This document shows, piece after piece, positions 34,615 to 45,489 of a stretch of 64,000 nucleotides of DNA. Origin of the DNA: Chamaecyparis obtusa (taxonomy: Eukaryota > Streptophyta > Pinopsida > Cupressales > Cupressaceae); NCBI GenBank assembly GCA_027943335.1, contig BSBK01001302.1, positions 186,001-250,000 of the forward strand, written 5' to 3'. Within the stretch, counting starts at the first letter, position 1; each line of letters begins with the position of its first letter. A model generated the notes under the pieces. It saw only the letters and a program-made list of their open reading frames with translations. It was not told the DNA's origin and did not search any database. The position numbers and the translations under genes were made by a program.

Positions 34615-37600
34615 CCTTCACCTATGCCTTGATGAAGGAAAAGTATTAATGGAGTAAGGGAGATGTGAGAATAAATTTATATTTTATTAGTTTATTACAT
34701 AAAGGTGGCAAGTTTAATATTATAATAATGACTGTGTAAGAGATTGTATGGGAATTCTTTTCCCATACAATTTCCAGAGAGTTGCAAGCCAATATTTTTC
34801 TTTGAAACAGAATTCTTCTAAGTATGTGAACATTATTACATCCTTCTCAATTTTGAGTAGAATATTATCATTTTATTAGTTTCTTTGTTGCATTAGGAAG
34901 GCTATAGCTTTAAAATTGATAGTGTTTTAATGAGGATTAAATATAGTTGATTTGCAAATCAATTGAGGTAACAATATAAAAACTAATCTGTTCAGTTCTT
35001 CATAGTTGTTTCATTACAATTGTTAGGATTGAAGGTGAGATATGAATCACATTTAGAGGATGTTTTCAATGATCATTACATATGGTTCATCAAATATGAT
35101 TCTACGATAAACATATATCAAACCAAATATGAAATCATAAGGAAATTGTTACAATGTTTAATCTTTCAATATTGATGACTCATTTGCAAAGAGAGTATTT
35201 TCATGTATAAAGAGAGAGAGAGATCTTTTACAACGTATGCAAGAATTCATTGTAAACATTAAGGAATCCATTGCACTACAGACACAATTACATCAAATAC
35301 AATTACATCTTCATAGTTACAATAAAGCATTGCAAATTGCTATTGCCACACAATGGGAGATCAATCAAATTACAATTTCTTATCTATTTGATTCATCACA
35401 ATAGCTCCGAGTAAAAAGCATTACAATCTCTTTTACAACAATAGATGTCTAAATACAAAGAGAGATTTCACAAAGGAATGAACGGGTTGTCCTCTCACAA
35501 CCTTCCAAAGATGATAGCTCCTCTTTGAGCTTCCACAAATCTGCAAATATATACAAGGCAAGGAAACGACCATGGGGAGCTCACCTCCCATCCTAGGCCT
35601 CTCATGAGGCCACCCCCGAGCTTGGGGAAACCACAAAGAATAGGATACATACACAACTCAAACACTCACATGAAATCAACAAAATAGATCCCAAATTCCC
35701 TCAAGGATAACACATAGGATCAAATCCGATCCTTTAATAGGGTGTGAATGGGCAACACATGGAGAAGCCAATGCCATAATAAGGCCACACATGGACCACA
35801 ATAAACGATGTCAAGGGCCACACATGGACCTCCATAACAACGTATCACATATCAATGGCACACAAGGCCAAATCCCTCCTTATACCCCCAAAAATGCCCC
35901 TTGGGCTTCAAATGCAAAGGCTACTTGGGGACAACACACCCAAGCTTATCCTTCCCCACACATGGAGGAAACTCTGCACATAATGTTGCCTCCATTCCCA
36001 CACCCCCTCTTGGTTGCTCTTCCCTCCCAAGGGTGAGTGAGCCAAGAGTAAACAACCCAAAATCATAACACAAAGAAAACACAAACACCATTTCATGCTC
36101 TCACCATGACCAACCATGGGGAGCTAAAACACTTAACAAAATTGCAACAACAATATTCATCTACAACAAAATGAGAGAGATGAAGAGCAAGATCCTCCAG
36201 CCTATGATCCAATGCAAAATGATGAAGTGTTGAGCCTTCTCCTTCTTCTATCCCTAACTTTTTCCTTCTCCAAGTTTAGTGGTCTCTAAATGGTAGAGAG
36301 TGGGTGAACAACCCCAAACCCCTCTAAAAGTTCTACTAAAAGGGACCCCAAACCAACTCTCTTCAACCCTCATTAAGATGGTCCTAGGAAGTACTCCTGG
36401 GTCCATGATGCAAGTTGCAATTTCGTCCAAGATTAAATGGGCACTATTGGAGGGGACAAAAGGTCAACATATGGCTTTACCCATGCTAAAATTACCCCTA
36501 ACCTATGGGTACAAGGAATGGGCTAACTAAAAATGCATGAAACTACCCCCTAGGGTCCCATTTAACCCTCCAAAAACCATGGTTCAGTTAATGCACAAAA
36601 ATGTAAGGTATGACTTCACTTAGGGGTCCTAAGACAAGAGAATGCACTTAGAATACCCCCCTCTAGGAAGCTTCTGGGACTTGCTCTCGCATTCCAATCA
36701 CACGACATACCTTAGTTAACAAATAACTCTAGTGTCAAGTGACACTCACATAATTAACATCACAATTAAGGTATGTCCAACATATTACAACACTTAACAA
36801 TCCTACACATACATTCACATTACGGTTACAAAATAAAACACTTCACAACGAGGCCCCGGTCTCTTCAATAGATGGGGCCTTGGCTTTACTGATAGCACAA
36901 GCATTCAATGTGGTTTCCCTGAATGTTTCCATGGTCCTTCCACCTGCAAAACCTAAATGCAGTATCAGTAATTCAAGGAAGAAAACCATCATATATAAAC
37001 ATACAAGATGTAATATCCACACATTAATCTTAACTCAATTGCATACAAGGAATCATACAAAAAATAATGATCTAACACAATTCAATTGAACATTCAATCA
37101 CATAGAATAAAATGTCATAATTCAATTGTCTGCACGTAATCATATAGGATTCAATAATCACATCAAGTAAATTCAGTTTGCATAATTCGATTCGTGATTC
37201 AAAAGCATAAATGAAATCAAGATCAACCATAATCTAGTCATCAGGTACTCATAACATGATATAATCTAACATGATCAAATCCAAATCCACTCATCACGGA
37301 TCCACATATAGAGTCAACAAAAAGGAGAAGTCTAACGAGTCCATCATAACATAACAGTAGATCAAATGAGTCCAAGTATCTCCAAAAACATAAACAAAAT
37401 GAAAAGCAATGGTCTATAGATCAGGATCACTATGTGGGCCGAAGGTGGGCCTCACAGTATGGTGAAATGTATTTTTTTGTTTGATTGGAGAATGATGTAA
37501 ACTTCTTGCTTTGTGTTATATTTACTTGTTCCTACTTTTATTTCATTGTTTCCATCAACAAAAAGGGCAGAGAAATAATTGGTTCACGTGACTGTGCTTG

Positions 37601-37739
37601 TGTTGAGGTTGTAGACAGTGCTTAGGATTGAAGTCTCCATAAATGGATTGACTCTCCCACCCCTGTGCTTACTGTGATTGCTGGGGAGAGTCCAATACGT
37701 AATATATCCTTTTAGTATACTGATCAAATGCAGGGGTAT

Positions 37740-37806
37740 AGGAAACTGTGTTTGAAGATGAAATGCAGGGGTGCAGGGGTGCAGGGGTATAGGAAACTGT
37801 GTTTGG
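37740..37806. repeat. Short minisatellite TGCAGGGG
   Basis: ATGCAGGGGTGCAGGGGTGC-type units, with a duplicated GGTATAGGAAACTGTGTTT, at the inner end of element E's left arm. Confidence 0.75.
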
Positions 37807-38949
37807 TAACACCTTCAATCTTCATTCTAAGATCACTCTTGGACCCATTCCATTCCATAGACCTATCAGTGGTCAGTATTCCATCATCCTAACTCCACTA
37901 GACTCCACACCTTGTATCCCCTTTCATTTCTTCATACTTGAACCTATCAATCATGTTCCACATTCCATGTCAAACGCACTTCCACTAATGTGTTTCTGCA
38001 ACAATAAACATCAACCATTCTTAAATGGTGATCCTAGCCCCTCCTAGGACTCCAATACACTTAAACCATCCACCCTCCAACATCTAGACTCACTCTAGTG
38101 ACCAACCTTTCTCCTTGCACCAAACCGTCCCTACTTGCACAGTCTTAATAGTACAGTAGTGAGGTCTTTTAAATATTTTCCCAAAAAAACTTCAAACACA
38201 TTAAATATTCTAATACTATTTTATAATCTTGTCCACACACCCCCACACAACACCAAATCCATTCATAAAACTCTCTAACATATTAATGAAGTAAATCCAA
38301 TAAAATCTGTCCTATTGCTATCCTCTACATAGACCTGTATACAGGTGTCTATAACTTTTGAAAGAAACAGTATTTTTACAATCCCTCCGGTGGAGATGTG
38401 GGTAACTAGGCTTTCTATAACATATATCAAATTCAGCAAGATCCAACGGTTTAAATCAAAGATAGGGCCCCCGCATCAGAGTGCAATTTTCTGCAATAGT
38501 TATTCCTTCAATTAACTATCATTTAGTGATCTTCAAACATAGTTTCCTATACCCCTGCATTTGATCAGTATACCAAAAGGATATATTACATATTGGACTC
38601 TCCCCACCAATCACAGTAGGCACAGGGGTGGGAGAGTCAATCCATTTATGAAGACTTCAATCCTAAGCACTGTCTACAACCACAACACAAGTACAGTCAG
38701 GTGAACCAATTATTTCTCTGCCCTTTTTGCTAATGGAAACAATGAAATAAAAGTAGGAACAAGTAAATATAACACAAAGCATAAAAATACATTTCACCAT
38801 ACATTCAATACTCTATGTTTCCAGCACTGTATCCACGGGACAGATACACAATTGCAGAGAATAATATTGTTTATTAGTTCAAAACTATTACCATGTAGCT
38901 TTCTTACACCTCCAACTCCACATACTAAGGTTGTCTGACTATTTGGGAC

Positions 38950-39861
38950 TGCTAAGCCAATTTGCATTAGCCCAAGTAGCTCTATATGGGATATCATATG
39001 TTTAAAAATAGCAATAGCATCTGGAAAACTAATTTTTAATGTTAGTCATGAAACTGAAGATGGTCTTCGGGGCAATCTGCATTACACATTATTATTCTAC
39101 ACTCGGACTTTAAATAAATGAGTTTATATTTTTCAATTCTGAACTATAAGTAAGAAAAAAGATGTTGCTTTGTGATTAATTTTCTCAGCTATCTACATTG
39201 TTAGTTTACTTTCTACTCTCAGGTGTAGAGGATAGTTAGTTCCTCTAGCTACTCATCTCAGACTTCTCTCTGGTGTAGAGTTTCTGGTGGCTCGCTTCAC
39301 CCATAGTCTAGATCATAGGAACAATTCCACATTTCCAGTTTTATCCCCACCTTTAGAGATTGTCAGTGCTTATCCTTTAACTCTTGGGATTGCCCATTCA
39401 GATTCTTTTATTCTGAGCCATTTGCCTTTGAGTAATATAAAACCATACATTGCCCTTTATGTGGTGTTAATGATATACTTGTTGGTCCTTTTAATCTGGA
39501 TTTTTCCACATTAGATCCAGCTTTACTCTTTAGTTTTCATCTCCATTAGCTCCCTTGAGTTGGTCTCATTCTTAGCTCTTCCTTTCATATGGTAAACTGT
39601 ATTTGTATCATACATGCTTTACCTTTTTTTGACTTGTCTGTTCTATAACTTATTTCCTGCGGTGGCTTCAACCTCTCTAGTTTGGGTCTTTAATTGTTTT
39701 ATTGTCAGTTACTCTTCTAGGAATTCATGAATACTAATGTGAATTCTTTCTTATTTCATGTTTAGAGTTTGTGTTTTTATGTTATAATATTTTGTTTAAA
39801 ATTATATGCATTTTTTAAAATCAGAGCATTTGCCATGATATAACCATAATGAAGCTTTGGA
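38950..39861. other. CACTA interior between elements E and D, no gene seen
   Basis: T-rich unique-looking sequence. No motif recognised. It ends with TTGGA (39857-39861), the left target duplication of element D. Confidence 0.5.
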
Positions 39862-40394
39862 TGTTAGGAAATCAGATCTTGGGAATATATTATATTGATA
39901 GTGTTTCTGAGAACATATAATACTACTGATATGTATATATACTATACTGTTTATATATATGCTATGTAACTGCTGAATATAGCTTGCTGCAGTGAGACCG
40001 ATTATCCAATGACCATGTAATTGATTGGTTATCGATTTCACTGCAGACATGCGATATATATAGTTTGTGATAAGTCACGTCTCTGAGAGATCGTGACTCC
40101 TCACGATGGGCTGCCTGCGACTGTGCATTAGTTAGCAGTCGGTTGTTAACACAAGCGACTGTTAACAACAGTCGCTTGTGTTAACAAGTGACTGATATAC
40201 ATTCGCTTGAGTATTACTAATCAAGCGACAGGGTATAATACCATCGTGACTGATATTAATGTTTTATAATATTATTATTATTATATAATAATAATAATAT
40301 TATAATATAATATTATTATTATTATATCAATAATATAATAATAATAATATTCTAATATAATATATATATATCACAATACTTTATTAACCATAGT

Positions 40395-40445
<51 letters not shown>

Positions 40446-40467
40446 CGAATGAAGCTATAACTTAACA
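39862..40467 (-). repeat. Element D 3' LTR
   Basis: Plus strand TGTTAGGAAATC ... AACTTAACA. It contains the inverted motif GACTGTTAACAACAGTC, an AT-rich imperfect inverted repeat (40257-40370) and a (TA)n run (40399-40441). Confidence 0.95.
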
Positions 40468-40843
40468 CTCCCTCTTAGCGAGTGAGTATTAAATATCAAA
40501 AGTCTATCATGACATCCGCTAGTTCGGGACACATAAGTCTCGTCATGAAAAATAGACTTGAATATCATGATCTCCGCACAGTCGGGACACACAATTAAGT
40601 AGTCTATCATGATATGGTTTCGTTATTTCACAACCAGTAATAACAAGAGTCAAGATCTCCGCACAGTCAGGACACACAATTAAGTAGTCTATCTTGACAC
40701 TTTGGTTAACTATTTACAAGATCGTCACCTTGAAATGTTAACCCACACACAAATGATCATTTTACACAATATTGCAATATACACATTTTTTTACATTTAT
40801 TCATGAATAAAAAACTTATAAATAAGAGAAGTTTAACCATACA
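40468..40843 (-). other. Element D 3' UTR, purine tract and short repeats
   Basis: CTAAGAGGGAG (minus, 40478-40468) is the purine tract. At 40500-40700 a unit like GATCTCCGCACAGTCGGGAC followed by ACACAATTAAGTAGTCTAT occurs two to three times, with TCATGA-type inverted pieces between copies. Confidence 0.75.
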
Positions 40844-43525
40844 TCACACCTTGACCATGCCAAGTTTGTTTTTGAAGTATTCTATCTTCAGCTTTCCCAG
40901 TGGCTTAGTGAAAATATCAGCACTCTGTTCTTCAGTACTAATGTACTCTAGTCTTATGATATTTCTCTCTACCATATCTCTTATGTAATGATATGGAATC
41001 TCAATATGTTTGGACTTGTTATGGAAAACTGGATTAACAGATAACTTGATACAACTTTGATTGTCACAATGAATCACAGTTGGATCTAGAGGTTTTCCAA
41101 ACAATCCAAATAATAGCTTTCTCAACCATACTGCTTCACGTGCTCCCATGGATGCTGCCATATATTCAGCTTCAGTGGAGCTTAATGCTACTACTGACTG
41201 TTTTCGACTGAACCAAGAGATCATAGCCGAACCAAGACTGAAACAACACCCTGTAGTGCTTTTTCGATCAGTAGTACTTCCAGCCCAATCAGAATCAGAA
41301 TACCCTTGAAGATTGATTTCTGCCTTTTCATACTTTAACCCAAATCCAATAGAGCCTCGTAGATATCTCAAGATATGCTTAGCTGCCATTAAGTGTATTT
41401 CCTTGGGCTCACACATAAAGTGACTCACAACATTGGTTGCATAACAGATGTCTGGTCTAGTGTTCACCAAGTGCATAAGAGAGCCAACAATTTCTCTATA
41501 CAATGTAGGATCAGAGGGTTCAGATTCTTCTGCTTCAACTTTGAGTTTGTGCAAATTTGTTTCCATAGGTGTGGATAAAGGCTTACATTCCATCATTCCA
41601 AACCTGGTTAGGATATCAATAGTGTATTTTTGTTGATTTAGCAAAATATAGCCTTCCTTTTGGAACACTTCCAACCCTAAGAAATAATGTAAGAGTCCTA
41701 CATCTTTCATGTCAAATTCAGCAGTGAGTTCTTGCTTACATTTTGCAATAAGATGATCTTCTCCTGTTATTAAAAGATCATCTACATAAATAACTAAAAT
41801 TACCATGTTGTCATTTGTTATCTTAAAGTAAATGTTAGGATCTGCATCATTTTTAGAGTATCCTAATTTTGAAAGATAGCTGTTTATCCTTTCATACCAA
41901 GCTCTGGGAGCTTGTTTCAACCCATATAGTGTTTTCTTGAGTTTGCAAACATATTTTGATGCATCATGTATAATGAACCCTTCTGGCTGCTTTAAGTATA
42001 CTTCTTCAATAGTGCCATTTAGGAATGCTGTTTTCACATCCATCTGGTGTATCTTCCACTCTTTAGATGCTACAATAGCAATAATGGTTCTGACTGATGT
42101 ATACCGAGCTACAGGAGCAAAAGTTTCTTCATAATCAATACCTGCTTTTTGTGAGAATCCTCTAGCAACAAACCGAGCTTTATGTTTCTCAATACTACCA
42201 TCAGGAGCATATTTGGTTTTGAATAGCCATCTAGAAGAGACAATGGTTTTGTTTTTAGGTCTAGGTACTATGTCCCAGACATCATTCTTTATTATAGATT
42301 GATATTCTTCAGTCATTGCCTCTCTCCATGCTTGATTAGATAATGCCTCCTTAGGATTTGATGGTTCTGATTTATTGATCTCTGTTATAAGAGCTGCATA
42401 ACATTTCTGAGTTCTTGTCCTTTTACTCTCATGAGATATTTCATTTGGTTCTACATTATTTTCTTTAATTATTTGTCTTGCCCATAATGGCCTTTTCTTA
42501 CCATTGATTACATTAGTATTCTCATTTTCAATGGCAGGAGGTTCAGGTTCTTCTATATCCTCCCTCTCAATTTCAGCAGTGAGATCTTCTTCTATCTCCA
42601 GGATGTTATCTTCTTCAAAGTTTTTGAACGTGTTATTTTCATCAAATTTTACATCTCTACTCATCTCAACAGATTTTTGTCTTGGAATATAGATTCGATA
42701 CCCTTTTGTGTTTTCACTATAGCCAACAAGTATGCCTTTCTTACCTGATGGCTCTAGTTTCGCCCTCTTCTCTTTAGGTATATGAATGTATACGGGACAT
42801 CCAAATATCCTAAGATGACTTAGATCTGGTTTGATTCCTGTAAATGCTTCTTCTGGTGTTATGTTTTATAATATGGAGTGTGGACACCGATTTTGAATAT
42901 ATACTGCTGTATTTGAAGCTTCTGCCCAAAAAGAAGTATGAAGGTTTTGATCGAGCATCATGGCTTTTGCTGCTTCAATTATGGATCTATTCTTCCTTTC
43001 TGCTACTCCGTTTTGTTGAGGATTATACGGTACAGTATACTCCCTCTTAATCCCAACAGAATTACAAAATTCTTTAAATATGTCAGATTTGTATTCACCT
43101 CCATTATCTGATCTTAATACTTTTATTCTTTTATCTGTTTGATTTTTTACTAATGCTTTAATTTCTTTGAATTTAGATAGTACTTCACTTGATTCTTTAA
43201 TCTTAAGAAAGTATATCCAAGTTTTCTGAGAATAGTCATCAACAAAAATAATATGGTATAGTGATCCTGTTAATGAAGGTGTTGACATGGGTCCACATAA
43301 ATCAGTATGAATTAATTCTAGGATTGTTTTAGATTTGTGCTCACTTGTAGGGAAGGATCCTTTTATATTCTTTCCTAGTGCACAACCTTTGCAAATGCTA
43401 GGATGATTATTTTTAAAGTGTGGAAAGCCCGTAGTAATTTTGTTTATTAAAGGTAGAGCATTATACCTTAGATGTCCCAACTTCTTATGCCATAATTCAT
43501 TGTGATTTGTGATTTGTGATTTCAT
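40844..43525 (-). pseudogene. pol: Element D integrase-RT-RNase H, one internal stop
   Basis: One frame runs from 43525 to 40844. Integrase: HKKLGHLRYNALPL and CKGCALGK (zinc), HTDLCGPM, RSDNGGEY and NGVAERKNRS, so all catalytic D, D, E residues are intact. A single TAA at about 42868-42866 follows CPHSIL, and reading continues unbroken (NITPEEAFTGIKP, FGCPVYIHIP). [33 protein letters not shown] and the YVDDLLITGE catalytic box. RNase H: DSDWAGSTTDRKSTTG and STEAEYMAAS, ending IFTKPLGKLKIEYFKNKLGM. Length and order are those of a full copia pol. The inactivating change is minimal. Confidence 0.93.
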
Positions 43526-44726
43526 GAGTTAGTGCAGATTTCTGATCATTACATATTTTATAAAGACTACCATCTCTTGTCCCTATGATTGTAGCATTCT
43601 TCATATTTGAATTCTTAGGCCATAATAGAACCTTGTCTTCATTAAAGGTGACACGAAATCCTTGGTCTGCTAGTCCTGATATAGAAACTAAGTTTCTTTT
43701 GATTCCAGGTACAAATAGGACGTCTTTTAGTTGTAGAGATACTCCATTTTTTATCTTTATGGTACAGGTCCCTATTCCTTTCACTGGGTAGGTGGAGTTA
43801 TCCCCAATAGTCACTTTTTCGGTTGAATAATTTTCAAGTGTCTCAAACTGATTTTTGAATCCGGTTATATGTCTTGATGCACCACTATCAATTATCCAAG
43901 TTCTGTTATTGGAATTTAGTTCACTTGAGAGAGCTGTAAAGAAAAGTGGAATTTCTTTTGCTTCAGCTACGGTGGCTTGAGTCTTTTGCCTTTCAGGACA
44001 ATGTCGATGAGTGTGCCCATATTTATCACATTTGTAACATTGGATTTTAGAAAAATCTCTTTTGAATCCCCTCTTTCTTTTGAAGGATTTTCTCTTTTTG
44101 TTGTGGGACTTTGTGTTGAGTGCTTGTGTTTCTCCTTCTCTCTTTAGACCTATTCCTCTGGTAATAAGTCTTGATTCTTCCTGAGTACAGTCGTTCTTAA
44201 GTTGATCAAATTTTGGTAGAGGTGGACGTGTGCTTATGCATTGAATAAAATTCTCCCAGGATGTTGGTAATCCCCTTAGTGCTATTAGAGATAATTCCAT
44301 GTCTTCTATAGTGTTTCCAATTGAGAATAGTTGATCTCGTATTTCAGCAATTCTTAGGAAATAAGATGTAACTGTTTCACCTTTATTCATTTTTATAGTC
44401 AATAGTTGTTCCTTCAAGGTTAATATTCGACTTGTATTGTTTATCTCATATGTTTCTTGAATTTTCTTGAAAACCTCATATGCTGTTGTTAATCTTGCTA
44501 TACTAGGGAGAATAGAATCTTTAATTGAATCAACAATTAATTTCTTGGCTTTATTGTTCCTCCTTTTCCAAGTCGTTTTCTCTACTTCGTCTGTAGGCAT
44601 TTCTTTTTCTGTTTCTATGAAGGATTCTAATTCCAGTTCCTGTAAGAGTGTGGTGATTCTAATTTTCCATGATAGAAAATTTGATGCTCCTTCCAATCTG
44701 TCCTCCATCCTAATTCCGGTGGTCAT
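43497..44726 (-). pseudogene. gag-PR: Element D gag and protease
   Basis: 409 codons from an ATG about 95 bp after the PBS. Gag: LEGASNFLSWKIRITTLL, RILTLKEQLLTIKMNKGE and WENFIQCISTRPPLPKF. The CCHC knuckle CYKCDKYGHTHRHC is complete. The protease site is WIIDSGASRHITG, followed by LKDVLFVPGIKRNLVSI. The frame ends at 43497 because a heptamer (ATCACAA) is present three times in tandem, throwing the reader out of the integrase frame that starts 28 bp upstream of this stop. In copia elements gag and pol are usually one frame, so this is most simply a slippage mutation. Confidence 0.92.
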
Positions 44727-44820
44727 TTTGGTAATTTGTGATGACTCTTCTCCTTTAAATAATATCTTTGTTTTGTATTCCTATCAAATAATAATATAGA
44801 AATTTATTCCCTTTAACTCT

Positions 44821-44832
44821 GCTCTGATACCA
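44821..44832 (-). other. Element D primer binding site (initiator tRNA-Met)
   Basis: TGGTATCAGAGC on the minus strand, immediately next to the end of the 5' LTR. Confidence 0.95.
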
Positions 44833-45407
44833 TGTTAGGAAATCAGATCTTGGGAATATATTATATTGATAGTGTTTCTGAGAACATATAATACTACTGA
44901 TATGTATATATACTATACTGTTTATATATATGCTATGTAACTGCTGAATATAGCTTGCTGCAGTGAGACCGATTATCCAATGACCATGTAATTGATTGGT
45001 TATCGATTTCACTGCAGACATGCGATATATATAGTTTGTGATAAGTCACGTCTCTGAGAGACCGTGACTCCTCACGATGGGCTGCCTGCGACTGTGCATT
45101 AGTTAGCAGTCGGTTGTTAACACAAGCGACTGTTAACAACAGTCGCTTGTGTTAACAAGCGACTGATATACATTCGCTTAAGTATTACTAATCAAGCGAC
45201 AGGGTATAATACCATCGTGACTGATATTAATGTTTTATAATATTATTATTATTATATAATAATAATAATATTATAATATAATATTATTATTATTATATAA
45301 TAATAATAATATTATAATATAATATTATTATTATTATATCAATAATATAATAATAATAATATTCTAATATAATATATATATATCACAATACTTTATTAAC
45401 CATAGTG

Positions 45408-45463
<56 letters not shown>

Positions 45464-45484
45464 GAATGAAGCTATAACTTAACA
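44833..45484 (-). repeat. Element D 5' LTR
   Basis: Same sequence as 39862-40467, but longer by about 46 bp because one more ATAATATTATTATTATTATA-type unit is present in the AT-rich inverted repeat. A (TA)n run lies at 45412-45458. Confidence 0.95.
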
Positions 45485-45489
45485 TTGGA

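Larger units (their letters stand above)
33256..37456. mobile_element. 4.2-kb TG...CA insertion, candidate solo LTR
   Basis: It begins TGTGATGCCC and ends GGGCCTCACA, flanked by GTATG on both sides (33251-33255 and 37457-37461). The opposite arm of element E shows the uninterrupted sequence GAATGTATGGTGAAAT, so the boundaries are certain. TG...CA ends with a 5-bp duplication fit an LTR element. I find no internal pair of LTRs and no coding domain, so a long solo LTR is the simplest reading. It contains an AT-rich block (33700-33840) and a 90-bp tandem duplication. Confidence 0.65.
33143..38926. mobile_element. Element E: long-terminal-inverted-repeat element
   Basis: Left arm 33146-33255 plus 37462-37759 and right arm 38529-38907 are inverted copies over about 380-410 bp (for example GTAAGAAAGC ... 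inverted as GCTTTCTTAC). The central part, 37760-38528, is unique. The left arm is split by a 4.2-kb insertion whose empty site survives in the right arm. No transposase ORF. Long inverted arms suggest a non-autonomous Mutator-like or foldback element, but a 23-bp flanking repeat is longer than the 9-11 bp usual for Mutator. Confidence 0.7.
39862..45484 (-). mobile_element. Element D: nearly intact Ty1/copia retrotransposon
   Basis: LTRs of 606 and 652 bp flank a complete internal region. The TTGGA target duplication lies at 39857-39861 and 45485-45489. On the minus strand: 5' LTR, PBS, gag-protease, integrase, RT, RNase H, purine tract and 3' LTR. The LTRs differ by only a handful of substitutions outside the AT repeat, so the insertion is recent. 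Two lesions are seen: a 7-bp tandem copy between protease and integrase, and one stop codon after integrase. Confidence 0.95.

Noticed and set aside
35433..36530. Several ORFs in the 4.2-kb insertion (for example 35791-36036, 36300-36530)
   Set aside because: Pro/His/Thr-rich low-complexity reading of repeated CACACATGGACC-type sequence; no domain and no matching start context.
33256..37456. Helitron
   Set aside because: There is a clear 5-bp target duplication and TG...CA ends, whereas Helitrons insert between A and T without duplication and end in CTRR.
43497..43525. Programmed frameshift between gag-protease and pol in element D
   Set aside because: Copia elements of this type generally use a single frame, and a tandem heptamer at the exact break explains it as slippage.
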